Shown: piece by piece, positions 40,978-50,048 of the stretch
Position numbering within the stretch: position 1 is the stretch's first letter
How the letters are laid out: each line of letters starts with the position of its first letter
Assembly (NCBI GenBank): GCA_903896925.1
Contig: CAITZM010000061.1
Span: 1-50,160, forward strand
From: an uncultured Lentisphaerota bacterium
Lineage (GTDB): Bacteria > Verrucomicrobiota > Kiritimatiellia > CAIQIC01
Direction of reading: 5' to 3'
DNA length: 50,160 nt
The notes under the pieces: model-generated
The model's database searches: none
What the model was told of the DNA's origin: nothing
The model's input: only the letters and a program-made list of their open reading frames with translations
Program-made: the position numbers and the translations under genes

Positions 40978-41930
40978 AAACGCCCAAAGTGTCCGTCTGC
41001 ATCCCCGCCTACCAGCAGCCCGCCGGCGTGGCCCGCGCGTTGCAGTCGCTGCTGGAGCAGGACTACCGGGACTACGAAGTCATCGTCACGGACGATTCGG
41101 CCGACGCCGCGGTGGAACAGGTATGCCGCGAATATGCCGCGCGCCTGCCGTTGCAGTATGTCCGGAACACGCCGCCCCGCGGCACGCCCGAAAACTGGAA
41201 CGTGGCCATGCGGGCGGCGCGCGGCGCATATATTAAAATTTTGCATCACGATGACTGGTTCGCCACCCCGACGGCGCTCGGGACCTTGGTGCGGCTGCTG
41301 GACGCCCATCCCGAGGCCGACCTGGCCTTCTGCGGGTCCCTGAACATCAACAGCAAGGGTGAGCTGGTCAATCAACGCCAGCTCAACGACGCGCAAGTCC
41401 AGCGCCTCCGGCACAAGCCTGCGCTTTTGTTCTGCGGCAACCTCGTGGGCGCGCCCAGCGCCACCCTGTTCCGCCGCCAGGCGGACCTGTGCTTTGACCC
41501 GCAATTCAAGTGGCTGGTGGATATCGACTTTTACATCCGCCTGCTCGCTCGCGGACGCTCCCTGGCCTACGATGCCGAGCCGCTGATTTCGGTCACGGTC
41601 GCATCCCCCCAGCAGGTGACGGCCGGTTGCACCAACAACAAGGATGTTGAAATCACGGAGCATCTGGCGCTTTACATGAAACTCCTCGCCGCCGGGCAGG
41701 CCAGCCTGGGCGTGTTCAACCACCTGCTGAATCTCTGCCGCTGTTTCGGGATCGCGGACGAGGCGGCGGTGCGGGGCTGCGGCTACGGCGGCCCCATCCC
41801 GGCCGAGTTGCGGTTGTATTTTTCCAACCACCGGCTCCTGCAACGGATCGAGTGGTGCGTGCAAGGCCTGTTGATGGCCTGCGTCTATGGCGGCGCGCGC
41901 TGCCTGCGGCCCTTCCGGAGGCGTTCGTGA
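40974..41930 (+). CDS. family 2 glycosyltransferase
   Basis: A 318-residue GT2 enzyme: VSVCIPAYQQPAGVARALQS, VIVTDDSADAAVEQV, TPENWNVAMRAARG, and ILHHDDWFA in place of the usual DxD. HDD is frequent in this subgroup. A mid-region KWLVDIDFYIRLLARG matches the acceptor-site motif. The ATG overlaps the previous stop (ATGA); the stop overlaps the next GTG. Confidence 0.92.
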   Translation: MKTPKVSVCIPAYQQPAGVARALQSLLEQDYRDYEVIVTDDSADAAVEQVCREYAARLPLQYVRNTPPRGTPENWNVAMRAARGAYIKILHHDDWFATPTALGTLVRLLDAHPEADLAFCGSLNINSKGELVNQRQLNDAQVQRLRHKPALLFCGNLVGAPSATLFRRQADLCFDPQFKWLVDIDFYIRLLARGRSLAYDAEPLISVTVASPQQVTAGCTNNKDVEITEHLALYMKLLAAGQASLGVFNHLLNLCRCFGIADEAAVRGCGYGGPIPAELRLYFSNHRLLQRIEWCVQGLLMACVYGGARCLRPFRRRS

Positions 41931-44620
41931 ACCCCATCCAAAAAACCGTGCCCACGGTCTCCGTGGTCCTGCCGGTCTACAACGGCGAAGCCTTCCTGCG
42001 CGAGGCGTTGGACAGCATCCTGGCGCAGACTCTGCGCGACTGGGAATTGCTGATCGTGGACGACGCTTCGATGGACGGCAGCCGGCGCATCGCCGAGGAC
42101 TATGCGCAGCGGGACGCGCGCGTCAAAGTCATCGCCAACACCCAAGGCAAGGGCCTCGTGGGCGCGCTGAACACGGGTCTGGACGCGGCCACCGGCACCT
42201 ACGTGGCCCGCATGGATGCCGACGACCACAGCCTGCCCGAACGTCTGGCGAAACAGGTCGCCTATCTCGAGGCGCATCCCGAAGTGACCCTGTGCGGCAC
42301 CTGGGTGCGGCTGACGGGCGAGCACGCGGGGACGGAATGGAAACTGGCCACCGACTGGGAGACCATCCGCTGCACGATGCTCTTTTACGGCGCCCTCGCC
42401 CACCCCACCGTGATGTGGCGGCGCGCCGATTTCGAGCGCCATTCATGGCGCTATGATGCCGCTTACAGCACGGAGGACTACGAACTCTGGACACGCATCG
42501 CCGAGCAGGCGCGGCTGGTCAATCTGCCCGAGATCCTCTACCTGTATCGCACGCATCCGGACAGCTACACCCGCCACAATCAACGGGCGGCAGGCGACCA
42601 CGAGCGCATCCTTCGGCGGCAACTCCAGCGCCTGAACCTCACGCCCACCGCGGAGGAGCTGGACCTGCACGAAAGCCTGAGCAACTGGCGGTTGCAGTCC
42701 ACCCCCGACTACGCGAGCCGCGCCAACGCCTGGCTTGACAAGCTGCTCACCGCCAACCGCGCCGCCCACTTCCTGCCGGAACTGGCGCTCGAGCGGCTGA
42801 CCGCCCAAAAACGGTGCGACATCCGCGCGGCCATGTCGTGGCGGACCGCCGTTTCGTTCGGCATCGATACGCTGCTGTGCAAGGCCAAAGAAACGGCGGT
42901 GCGGCTCCTGCCCCGGCCGCAGGCCGATTGGCTGGCCAGCCAGGCCGTGCGGGGCTGGCAGCGGACGACGGCGGTCACCTCCCGCATCCGGCTGGCCGGC
43001 GAGGCACTCCGCACGCTCGCCGGACTGGGCTGTCGCCTGCAAAAAACGTTGCCGCCCAAGTTCACGATCGGCATGGCCGTCCTGACGTACGAGCGCCCCG
43101 ACTATCTGGAGCTGTGCCTCGACTCGCTTTTCAAAACCAAGCTGTACGACTACGACATCACCATCCTGCTCTGCGACGACGGCTCGCAGGATCCGCGCGT
43201 CCGGGAGCTCATCGAGCAGCCCCGCGACCCGCGCTACAAGATCGTCCGCGTCTTCACGCCCAAGGGGCCGAACAACGCCGGCGCGGCCATCAACAAGGCC
43301 ATGCACCACCTGCTGGCCCTGGGCGACTTCGACATCATCGGATGGAGCGACTCCGACGCGCTCTTTCACCCCGAATGGCTCGACCAGACGCTGAAGATCT
43401 GCCTCTGGGCCAAGCAGCACCACAAGCTCCATGTCCTCGGCCCCTTTTCGTCGTTCAATTCGAGCGACTACCTCTACCACCGCGTGCTCGGCACCTACCG
43501 GTCGCCGCACGGCAACTACATGGTCAAACGCCAGATGGGCATGCTCAACTACTTCTACTTCCTCGAAGACTTCCGCAAGCTGGGTTACTTCGCCGACGAC
43601 CCCGACGATGAAATCCTGATGACCCGGCACTTCACCAAGCTCGGGGTCCGCAACTTCTGCACCGAGACCAGCTATGTCGAACACCTCGGGCAGGACTCGG
43701 TCCTGAACCAGTGGCGACCCTTGCCGGTCCGCCGCGCCGTCCACGGCATGTGCCTGGCGCCGGAAGGCTGGGGCTATGACATGGAAAAGCTCAGCCCCTA
43801 TGCCTACTATCGCTACCTGAAGAAGCCGGTCACCCTGGGCTCCGGCTGCGCGCCCAGCGCCTGGCCGGTCGACGTGTTGATCCCGATCATCCGCAAGGAC
43901 CTGGTCACCTTGCCGCTGGCCATCGCCGGCTTGCGCCAGCACCTGCGCCATCCGCTGGGCCAGTTCATCCTCGTCAGCCCGCCGGACGCGGCCATCCAGG
44001 ACTTCTGCCGCCAAAACGGCTGCGTGTGGCGCGATGAAAACAGCGCGCTGCCGATCCGGAAGAGCGACATTCGCTTCGAGGTCAACCGGGTCGACCGGGC
44101 CGGCTGGCTCTTCCAGCAACTGCTCAAGCTCGCCGCCGACCAATTTTCCGACGCCGAGCACATCCTCCTGTTCGATGCCGACACCGTCCTGCTGCAGCCC
44201 CAGAGGTTCGAGCACGAGGGCCGCAGCCTGCAGCTGATCTCCGACGAATATCATTGGCCCTACTACAACACCTACTACAAGCTGTTCGGCACGCCGCCCA
44301 CCGACCGCTTTTCCTTCATCGCCCACCACATGCTGGTCAACCGCCAGCGCCTCGCCGAATTGCGCGCCGAACTCGAGCGGCGCCACCAGCGTCCGTGGTA
44401 CCAAGCCATCCTGGACCAGCTGGACCCCCACGAGGCTTCGTCGCTGTCCGAATACGAGACCTACGGCCACTGGATGATGCACAACCACCGCGCCGAGGTG
44501 GAACTGGAATACTGGTTCAATCTGGCCCTGCCGCGCCGCCGCCTCGGGCGTCTGGCGCACGACGCGCGCCGCTATGGCCGCGATTTCCGCAGCGTGTCCT
44601 ACCAGCACTACCATGTTTGA
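41927..44620 (+). CDS. three-domain glycosyltransferase (GT2 + GT2 + DUF6492-like)
   Basis: An 897-residue protein starting at GTG 41927, which overlaps the previous stop and has GGAGG before it. Domain 1 (about 1-330) is a GT2 enzyme: VSVVLPVYNGEAFLREALDS, RMDADDHSL, EDYELWTRIA. Domain 2 (about 375-640) is a second GT2-like unit: TIGMAVLTYERPDYLELCLD, LLCDDGSQDPRV, DIIGWSDSDALFHPEW. Domain 3 (about 645-897) resembles DUF6492: WPVDVLIPIIRKDLVTLPLA, then HILLFDADTVLL with DxD, and EYETYGHWMMHNH. Three possible active sites in one chain suggest an oligosaccharide-building enzyme. There are no membrane segments. Confidence 0.88.
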   Translation: MNPIQKTVPTVSVVLPVYNGEAFLREALDSILAQTLRDWELLIVDDASMDGSRRIAEDYAQRDARVKVIANTQGKGLVGALNTGLDAATGTYVARMDADDHSLPERLAKQVAYLEAHPEVTLCGTWVRLTGEHAGTEWKLATDWETIRCTMLFYGALAHPTVMWRRADFERHSWRYDAAYSTEDYELWTRIAEQARLVNLPEILYLYRTHPDSYTRHNQRAAGDHERILRRQLQRLNLTPTAEELDLHESLSNWRLQSTPDYASRANAWLDKLLTANRAAHFLPELALERLTAQKRCDIRAAMSWRTAVSFGIDTLLCKAKETAVRLLPRPQADWLASQAVRGWQRTTAVTSRIRLAGEALRTLAGLGCRLQKTLPPKFTIGMAVLTYERPDYLELCLDSLFKTKLYDYDITILLCDDGSQDPRVRELIEQPRDPRYKIVRVFTPKGPNNAGAAINKAMHHLLALGDFDIIGWSDSDALFHPEWLDQTLKICLWAKQHHKLHVLGPFSSFNSSDYLYHRVLGTYRSPHGNYMVKRQMGMLNYFYFLEDFRKLGYFADDPDDEILMTRHFTKLGVRNFCTETSYVEHLGQDSVLNQWRPLPVRRAVHGMCLAPEGWGYDMEKLSPYAYYRYLKKPVTLGSGCAPSAWPVDVLIPIIRKDLVTLPLAIAGLRQHLRHPLGQFILVSPPDAAIQDFCRQNGCVWRDENSALPIRKSDIRFEVNRVDRAGWLFQQLLKLAADQFSDAEHILLFDADTVLLQPQRFEHEGRSLQLISDEYHWPYYNTYYKLFGTPPTDRFSFIAHHMLVNRQRLAELRAELERRHQRPWYQAILDQLDPHEASSLSEYETYGHWMMHNHRAEVELEYWFNLALPRRRLGRLAHDARRYGRDFRSVSYQHYHV

Positions 44621-44723
44621 AACCGCGTCACCGCTCCTGGACCGTGTGCGCTGTCCAAACCTTGGGCAAGCCGTCACAGAGCTTGCACAACTGTCTGCGC
44701 CTGGGGCCTGGCGGTTGCACTAT

Positions 44724-44749
44724 GCGGGGCGGCGAGGACGCCGCCCCGC
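44724..44749. repeat. GC palindrome in the gap before the fucosyltransferase
   Basis: GCGGGGCGGCG / CGCCGCCCCGC arms around a short spacer (AGGA) in a 216-bp non-coding gap. On the reverse strand it reads GGGCGGCGTCCTCGCCGCCC, very close to the central part of the elements at 30161 and 31091, so it may be a fragment of the same repeat family. Confidence 0.5.
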
Positions 44750-44836
44750 CCAGCCAGCCGGACAGCTTGGCGGCCTGATCTTCCTTTCCGGATACGAGGA
44801 TTGGGCGGGCACAGGTTGGCTGGCGGGGGCCACGCC

Positions 44837-45700
44837 ATGATCGTCGTGCGGCTCATGGGCGGACTGGGCAACCAGCTGTTTCAATACGCCTGCGGACGGG
44901 CGCTGGCCTTGCGCACCGGCCACCAGCTGGTGCTGGATCCCTCGGGCATCTTCAGCCTGCATCCGGGTGCGCCCCGCAGCTATGGCCTGCAGGCCTTCCG
45001 GTTGCCCGTCCGCGTGTCGGCAACAGCCGCCCTGCCGAGCCTGCTCAACCGGGTGCGCCGCCGCCTGGGGCTGCGCATGACGGCGGCCCCGCAACTCGTG
45101 CAGGAAGCGCAGACTCCGTACACGCCCGCGGCCTTTCCCGAGCACTTCACCCACCTGGTATTGAGCGGTTACTGGCAGAGCGAAAAATATTTCCAGGATT
45201 ACGCCGACCTCCTCCGCCGCGAGCTCACCCTGCCGGCCGACCAGCTGGCGCGGCTGGAGCCGCCGCTGCAGCGGCAGGTGGAGGCCACCTCCTCCGTCTC
45301 GCTGCACATCCGGCGCGGCGATTACGTCCAGGACCCCGGCGCCAGCCGCATCCTGGGCGTTTGTCCCCTCGACTACTACCGGCGCGCCGTCGCCTGCCTC
45401 GCGGAACGGGTGCAGGCGCCGGAGTTTTTCGTGTTCTCCGACGACCCTGACTGGGTGCGCGAGCACCTCAAGCTGGACTTCCCGCTGCACCTGGTTTCGG
45501 ACGGACGGCGGCAGCCGGTGGAGGAACTGATGCTCATGGCGCACTGCCGCCACCACATCATCGCCAACAGCAGCTTCAGCTGGTGGGGCGCCTGGCTGAA
45601 TCCGCGGGCCGACAAGCTCGTCTGCGCGCCGCGCACCTGGTTCCGCGACCCCGCATACGACGCGCGTGACATCGTGCCGGAGTCGTGGCTGCGCTGCTGA
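44837..45700 (+). CDS. alpha-1,2-fucosyltransferase (GT11)
   Basis: A 287-residue GT11 enzyme starting at ATG 44837 (the frame is open to 44801). It begins MIVVRLMGGLGNQLFQYACG, and holds the diagnostic SLHIRRGDYVQ (fucose-donor motif H-x-R-R-G-D-Y), FVFSDDPDWVR and IIANSSFSWWGAWLN. It transfers fucose from GDP-fucose to a galactose-type acceptor. No GDP-fucose synthesis genes are in the window. It closes the second polysaccharide operon, after a repeat-containing gap. Confidence 0.95.
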   Translation: MIVVRLMGGLGNQLFQYACGRALALRTGHQLVLDPSGIFSLHPGAPRSYGLQAFRLPVRVSATAALPSLLNRVRRRLGLRMTAAPQLVQEAQTPYTPAAFPEHFTHLVLSGYWQSEKYFQDYADLLRRELTLPADQLARLEPPLQRQVEATSSVSLHIRRGDYVQDPGASRILGVCPLDYYRRAVACLAERVQAPEFFVFSDDPDWVREHLKLDFPLHLVSDGRRQPVEELMLMAHCRHHIIANSSFSWWGAWLNPRADKLVCAPRTWFRDPAYDARDIVPESWLRC

Positions 45701-45719
45701 CAATCCTGCCTAAAGTGTT

Positions 45720-46190
45720 TTATAAGCCTGCGAGTTTTCGACACACTAGGTTCCACTTAAGTGTGGCCAAGGTTGGATTCCGATCACGTGGCCCCCTAGC
45801 ATAACACTGCGAACACTCAGTGAACGCATCCTCATATCTGGCAATCTGCGACTTTCTGATCTCAACCTTTCCCCCGCAATAAATACAGGGATACGGTGAA
45901 TCTTGACCCAAGGGCTCACTAGCAAGTTTTAGGAGTGGCACCTTTAGACGTTTTTTATCTGCAACAATCTTCATATGTGCTGCACAATAGAAATAGTCGC
46001 GCCTTTGCCAGTCACCGTGCGCTGGGCTAAACACCTCAAACGTGTAGTGGTAATCAGGATGTGCTCGACACTTGGCTTTCGAACAAGTCGATTTATATGA
46101 TTCACCCGCAGAAAATCGAATTTGCTGCGAATGGAGCTCATCACCATCGTTATGGATGAAATGATTACGTTGTCTTTTTTTACCACTCAT
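45720..46190 (-). CDS. Lar-like zinc-ribbon protein, function unknown
   Basis: A 156-residue protein of clearly lower GC than both flanks. The C-terminal half has a zinc ribbon: PCIYCGGKVEIRKSQIARYE, then FTECSQCYARGP, like restriction-alleviation (Lar) and related phage proteins. The N-terminal half has extra Cys/His (STCSKAKCRAH, FYCAAHMKI), which could bind a second zinc. It starts at an ATG with only weak ribosome-site support. It sits in an AT-rich islet between the fucosyltransferase and the recombinase and looks horizontally acquired. Confidence 0.65.
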   Translation of the reverse strand: MSGKKRQRNHFIHNDGDELHSQQIRFSAGESYKSTCSKAKCRAHPDYHYTFEVFSPAHGDWQRRDYFYCAAHMKIVADKKRLKVPLLKLASEPLGQDSPYPCIYCGGKVEIRKSQIARYEDAFTECSQCYARGPRDRNPTLATLKWNLVCRKLAGL

Positions 46191-46254
46191 TAATGGTCCT
46201 TGCTGTTAATTGCCGCATGAAGCTTGAGTTATTATTACTATTTTCCATCCCGGG

Positions 46255-46273
46255 TGTCAGCAAGTTGCTGACA
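46255..46273. promoter_or_regulatory. perfect palindrome TGTCAGCAA-G-TTGCTGACA
   Basis: A 9-bp inverted repeat with a 1-bp centre lies in the AT-rich gap between the divergent zinc-ribbon and recombinase genes. Its form suits a dimeric repressor site. No regulator for it is evident. Confidence 0.45.
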
Positions 46274-46371
46274 ATATTTATACGCATACAACTAGACAGA
46301 TACTCGTTATACTGCTACATGAACTCTAACACATCCATTTGCGAAAATACAAATCGATACAGGTCGAAGCT

Positions 46372-47364
46372 ATGAAAGACGAAAAAATAAATTCTCCTTC
46401 TGGGCGAGACATAGGTGACCCGCGCCTCGAGCAATTCCTCCGTTACCTGCAGGGCGAGCGCGACGCCTCCGTGCACACCCTGCGCAACTACCGGATGGAC
46501 ATCCTCCAGTTCGCGGCGCAAACGTGGGGCACGGAGGCCCGGCCGCCGTTCGCCTGGCGAGAAACCGATCGCTACTCCGCCCGCCGCTTCCTCGCCGGTT
46601 TCCAGAAGGACGGGAAAAAAGCGACGACGACCAACCGCAAACTTTCCAGCCTGCGTTCGTTCTACCGCTTCCTGCTGCGCGAAGGCCTGAGCGACGTCAA
46701 TCCCTTCACCGGCGTGCAGTCGCCCAAGCTGCCCAAGCGCCTGCCACAGGTGCTCGGCGTCGTGGACGTCGGCCGGCTGCTCGATGCGCCGCGCAAGGCC
46801 GAACCCGCCCCCGGCGCCGCCGACCATCCGCGCATCCGGGCCTTCGACGACTATGCCCGGCAGCGCGATGCCGCGATCCTGGAACTGCTCTACAGCACCG
46901 GCATGCGCGTCAGCGAACTGACCGGCCTGGCCATCGACCGGATCGATTACCTGTCCGGCGTCATCAAGGTGCGCGGCAAGGGCAAGAAGGAGCGGCTTTG
47001 CCCGATGGGCAACCCCGCCGCGCGCGCGCTCAAGGCGGCGCTGGCGGCGCGCGAGAACTGGCTGCTCACCCTCGGCCGGCGCGGTGGCAGCGCGCTGTTC
47101 CTCAACAAGCACGGCGGCAGCCTGACCGTGCGCTCCATCGAGCGGATGCTCAAGAAATACGCGATGCTGGTCGGACTCAGCCCGAGCCTCTCGCCGCACG
47201 CACTGCGGCACAGCTTCGCGACGCACCTGCTCGACGCCGGCGCCGACCTGCGCAGCGTGCAGGAGTTGCTCGGCCACGCGAGCCTGTCCACAACCCAGAT
47301 CTACACCCACGTCTCGATCGAACGCCTCAAGGCCGTCTACGACCTGGCGCACCCGCGAGCCTGA
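46372..47364 (+). CDS. xerC: tyrosine recombinase, XerC/XerD type
   Basis: A 330-residue recombinase. The core-binding domain starts DPRLEQFLRYLQGERDASVH and NYRMDILQF; the catalytic residues are Arg in TGMRVSELTGLAID, Lys in VRGKGKKER, HALRHSFATHLL (HxxR), LLGHASLSTTQIYTHVS (His and Tyr). It resolves chromosome dimers at dif with a partner. I choose ATG 46372; a TTG frame extends to 46339. The first about 15 codons are AT-rich like the islet upstream and then change abruptly to the GC-rich composition of the rest. XerC or XerD cannot be told apart from this alone. Confidence 0.88.
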   Translation: MKDEKINSPSGRDIGDPRLEQFLRYLQGERDASVHTLRNYRMDILQFAAQTWGTEARPPFAWRETDRYSARRFLAGFQKDGKKATTTNRKLSSLRSFYRFLLREGLSDVNPFTGVQSPKLPKRLPQVLGVVDVGRLLDAPRKAEPAPGAADHPRIRAFDDYARQRDAAILELLYSTGMRVSELTGLAIDRIDYLSGVIKVRGKGKKERLCPMGNPAARALKAALAARENWLLTLGRRGGSALFLNKHGGSLTVRSIERMLKKYAMLVGLSPSLSPHALRHSFATHLLDAGADLRSVQELLGHASLSTTQIYTHVSIERLKAVYDLAHPRA

Positions 47365-47431
47365 GGCGCCCGGCGGAATGGTGCTTAACAGCGGGACCTT
47401 CATGGCGTATATTCCGCCGGACGGAGCACAT

Positions 47432-48166
47432 ATGAATGCCTACCTGAAAACCGGCCTGCTGGCGGCGCTGCTCGCAGGCGGCACGGCGGTGGCGCTCGAG
47501 CCCGGGGCCACGCGCACGAGCGTGATCGCCGAACTGGGCTCGCCGACGGGTCTGATCCGCGCCGGCCAGGAGGAAACCCTCTACTACGAGCGCGGCCATG
47601 TCCAATTGAAGAATGGCAAGGTGGTGGACTTCGAGATCATCTCCCCCGAACAACTCCGCGAGCGGCAGGCGGCGGCGGAAAAAGCGCGGGTGGCCCTGGC
47701 GGCGCGCACGGCCGAGTACCGGGCCCGGCTCAAGATCGAGGGCGAGGCCGCACTCAAAACACTGCTGGCCGACACCAACTTCACGCAGCTGTCCGCGGCT
47801 GTGCAGGCGGCCAGCTGGCGCGAGTTCATGAAGAAATACCCGGATGTGCCGGTGACAGCCTATTACCTGCCCGCGCTCAAGCGCTTCGAGGAGGAGCAGG
47901 CGCGCGCGGCGCAGGAGCAGCGCCTCGCCGCGCTGGAACAACGGGTGCAGGATGCGGAGCAGCGGGTGCTGATGGGCGACATCCGTAAAATGCAGTACCC
48001 CGATTACTACCTCAACCCGCCGCTCATCTACTATCCCCCCGCTTACCGCCTCCCGGGCAGCCCGCAGAACAACCCGCCGCACGATCCGCCGCATGGCCCC
48101 ACCCGCGACGCGGCCGCCAGCAGTCCGCTCCGCGTCTACCAAGGCGTCCATCTGCCGGCCCGTTGA
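47432..48166 (+). CDS. secreted/periplasmic protein, function unknown
   Basis: A protein of about 244 residues starting at ATG 47432 with GGAG about 8 bp upstream. The signal peptide is KTGLLAALLAGGTAVA. Residues about 25-65 (PGATRTSVIAELGSPTGLIR, YYERGHVQLKNGKVVDFEII) resemble the small SmpA/OmlA-like beta fold. Then follows an Ala/Glu-rich coiled-coil region (EEEQARAAQEQRLAALEQRV) and a Pro/Tyr-rich tail (NPPLIYYPPAYRLPG). I recognise no named family. An envelope location is likely. Confidence 0.7.
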   Translation: MNAYLKTGLLAALLAGGTAVALEPGATRTSVIAELGSPTGLIRAGQEETLYYERGHVQLKNGKVVDFEIISPEQLRERQAAAEKARVALAARTAEYRARLKIEGEAALKTLLADTNFTQLSAAVQAASWREFMKKYPDVPVTAYYLPALKRFEEEQARAAQEQRLAALEQRVQDAEQRVLMGDIRKMQYPDYYLNPPLIYYPPAYRLPGSPQNNPPHDPPHGPTRDAAASSPLRVYQGVHLPAR

Positions 48167-48273
48167 GCGAAGGCCTGCGGCGCCAAGAATTTTTGCTCGA
48201 CAGAACCGGCCCGCTCGTCAATTGTCCTCCCTCCCGTGCGCCGCGGTTGGCCGCGCACGAGTTCAAGTTGCAC

Positions 48274-49560
48274 ATGATCTGGTGGCTTTATAACCTTGGT
48301 TTTGCCTTCGGCTTCTCGCTGATGCTGCCGCGCTTTCTCTGGCGCATGGCGCGGCGCGGCGGCTATGCCCGGAATTTCCTCCAGCGCTTCGGCCGCTACT
48401 CGCCGGAGACGCGCGCGCAACTCGCCGAGGGTGGCCGCGTCTGGATCCACGCGGTCAGCGTCGGCGAGGTCGGCGTCGCCCTGCGGCTGATCCTCGAACT
48501 GCGGGCCGCCCAGCCCGAACTGCGTTTTGTGCTGAGCACGACGACCTCCACCGGCCATGCCGTCGCCCGGAAGCAGCTCGACCCGGCCATTCCGCTGATC
48601 TACTTCCCGCTCGACGTGCCGCCGGTCAGCCGCCGCGTCGTCCGCCTGATCCGGCCGCGGGCGCTGCTGCTGATCGAGAACGAGATGTGGCCCAACCTCA
48701 TCCGCACCGCGCGCAAGCACAACGTGCCGGTGGCGATGATCAACGCGCGCATCTCCGCCCACTCGTTCCGCGGCTACCGCCTCCTGCGCTTCCTGACACG
48801 CCAGCTGCTGCCGCAGTTCAGCGCGTTTTACGCCCAGGGCCAGCCCGACGCCGACCGGCTGATCGCGCTCGGCGCTCCCGCCGACCGCCTGCGCGTGATG
48901 GGCAGCGCCAAGTATGACCTGGCGCCGGCCGGGGCCGGCGGCGCGGAAAAAGCGCGGACCGCGCTGACCGAGGCCGGCTTCGCCGCCGCAAGCCCGCTCC
49001 TGCTCGGCGGTTCGACCTGGCCGGGCGAGGAAGCCGTGCTGCTCGATACGCTGGTCGCGCTGCGCCCGCTCGTGCCGGACCTCGCGCTGGTACTCGTCCC
49101 GCGCCACGCCGAGCGCCGCGCCGAGGTGCTGCGCGAAATCGAGGAGCGCCATCTCAAGGTCGTCTGCCGCTCCGAGATGAATAAGCAGGAGCGTCCCGAT
49201 GTGTTGCTGGTGGATACCACCGGCGAGCTGCGCAATTTCTATGCGGTGGCCAGCGTGATCTTCGTCGGCAAGAGCCTGACCCAGCACGGCGGCCAGAACA
49301 TCATCGAACCCGCGGCCTGCGCGAAGCCGGTGCTGGTCGGCCCGAACATGGAAAACTTCGAGAGCATCGTCCCTGACTTCCTCGCCGCGCGGGCGCTGGT
49401 GCAGGTGGGCGATGCCGCCGGCCTGCGCGCCGCCGCCGCGCGCCTGCTGCAGGACCCCGCCGAGGCGCAGGCCATGGGCGCGCGCGCCGCCGCAGTCGTC
49501 AGCGGAAAATCCGGGGCGCTCCACGCCACCGTCCAGCAACTCCTGCCGCTCTTGGGGTGA
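48274..49560 (+). CDS. kdtA: 3-deoxy-D-manno-octulosonic-acid (Kdo) transferase
   Basis: A 428-residue GT30 enzyme. It starts at ATG 48274 with a membrane anchor (WWLYNLGFAFGFSLMLPRFL). Features are GRVWIHAVSVGEVGVALRL, LSTTTSTGH, YFPLD, ENEMWPNLI, GSAKYD, GGSTWPGEE and the C-terminal GGQNIIEPAACAKPVLVGP. It adds Kdo to lipid A precursor, so the cell makes LPS. The frame is open back to 48163, but that part is unlike the family. It is followed immediately by the DUF1287 gene (GTGA overlap). Confidence 0.95.
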   Translation: MIWWLYNLGFAFGFSLMLPRFLWRMARRGGYARNFLQRFGRYSPETRAQLAEGGRVWIHAVSVGEVGVALRLILELRAAQPELRFVLSTTTSTGHAVARKQLDPAIPLIYFPLDVPPVSRRVVRLIRPRALLLIENEMWPNLIRTARKHNVPVAMINARISAHSFRGYRLLRFLTRQLLPQFSAFYAQGQPDADRLIALGAPADRLRVMGSAKYDLAPAGAGGAEKARTALTEAGFAAASPLLLGGSTWPGEEAVLLDTLVALRPLVPDLALVLVPRHAERRAEVLREIEERHLKVVCRSEMNKQERPDVLLVDTTGELRNFYAVASVIFVGKSLTQHGGQNIIEPAACAKPVLVGPNMENFESIVPDFLAARALVQVGDAAGLRAAAARLLQDPAEAQAMGARAAAVVSGKSGALHATVQQLLPLLG

Positions 49561-49565
49561 GCACC

Positions 49566-50048
49566 ATGTTGCGCTTCTGGCTCCTCGTCGCGCTGGCTGC
49601 ACTGCTCGACAGCGCTTGCGCACAGCCCACAGATTCCAATCGCGCCGCGGTCGTCAAGGCAGCGCTCGCACAGATTGGCGTCACCACGCACTACGATCCC
49701 GCCTACACGCGCCTCGCCTATCCCGGCGGCGACGTGTCCCGCGAACGCGGCGTCTGCGCCGACGTGATCGTGCGCGCCTTACGCGCCGTGGGTATGGATT
49801 TGCAGGCGCTCGTGCATGAGGACATGCAGAAAAATTTCGCCGCCTATCCGCAGCAGTGGAAACTGAAAAAGCCCGACCCCCATATTGATCACCGCCGCGT
49901 GCTGAATTTGGAAACCTATTTCACGCGCGCCGGCAAGTCCGTCGCCATCACCGACCAGGCTGCTGACTATCTGCCCGGCGACATCGTGAGCTGGCGCCTC
50001 GCCAACAACCTCCCGCACATAGCCCGACTTTCGCAACTGGAGGGGTAG
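49566..50048 (+). CDS. DUF1287 family protein, probably truncated at its C-terminus
   Basis: A 160-residue product with an N-terminal signal peptide (LRFWLLVALAALLDSACA). The body matches DUF1287: AALAQIGVTTHYDPAYTRLAYPGGDVS, RGVCADVIVRALRAVG, DPHIDHRRVLNLETYF and YLPGDIVSWRLANNLPHIA. In this NlpC/P60-like group C (GVCAD) and H (LPHI) are the catalytic pair, and about 30-40 residues with a conserved VHNIG-type segment normally follow. Here the match ends at LPHIA and the frame stops after RLSQLEG. The likely cause is an insertion or frameshift near 50020. A GTG start at 49557 overlaps the kdtA stop. Confidence 0.8.
   Translation: MLRFWLLVALAALLDSACAQPTDSNRAAVVKAALAQIGVTTHYDPAYTRLAYPGGDVSRERGVCADVIVRALRAVGMDLQALVHEDMQKNFAAYPQQWKLKKPDPHIDHRRVLNLETYFTRAGKSVAITDQAADYLPGDIVSWRLANNLPHIARLSQLEG

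Noticed and set aside
42443..44677. 744-codon minus-strand open frame
   Set aside because: It lies opposite the three-domain glycosyltransferase, is Val/Gly/Asp-rich without domains, and is a shadow of high-GC third positions.
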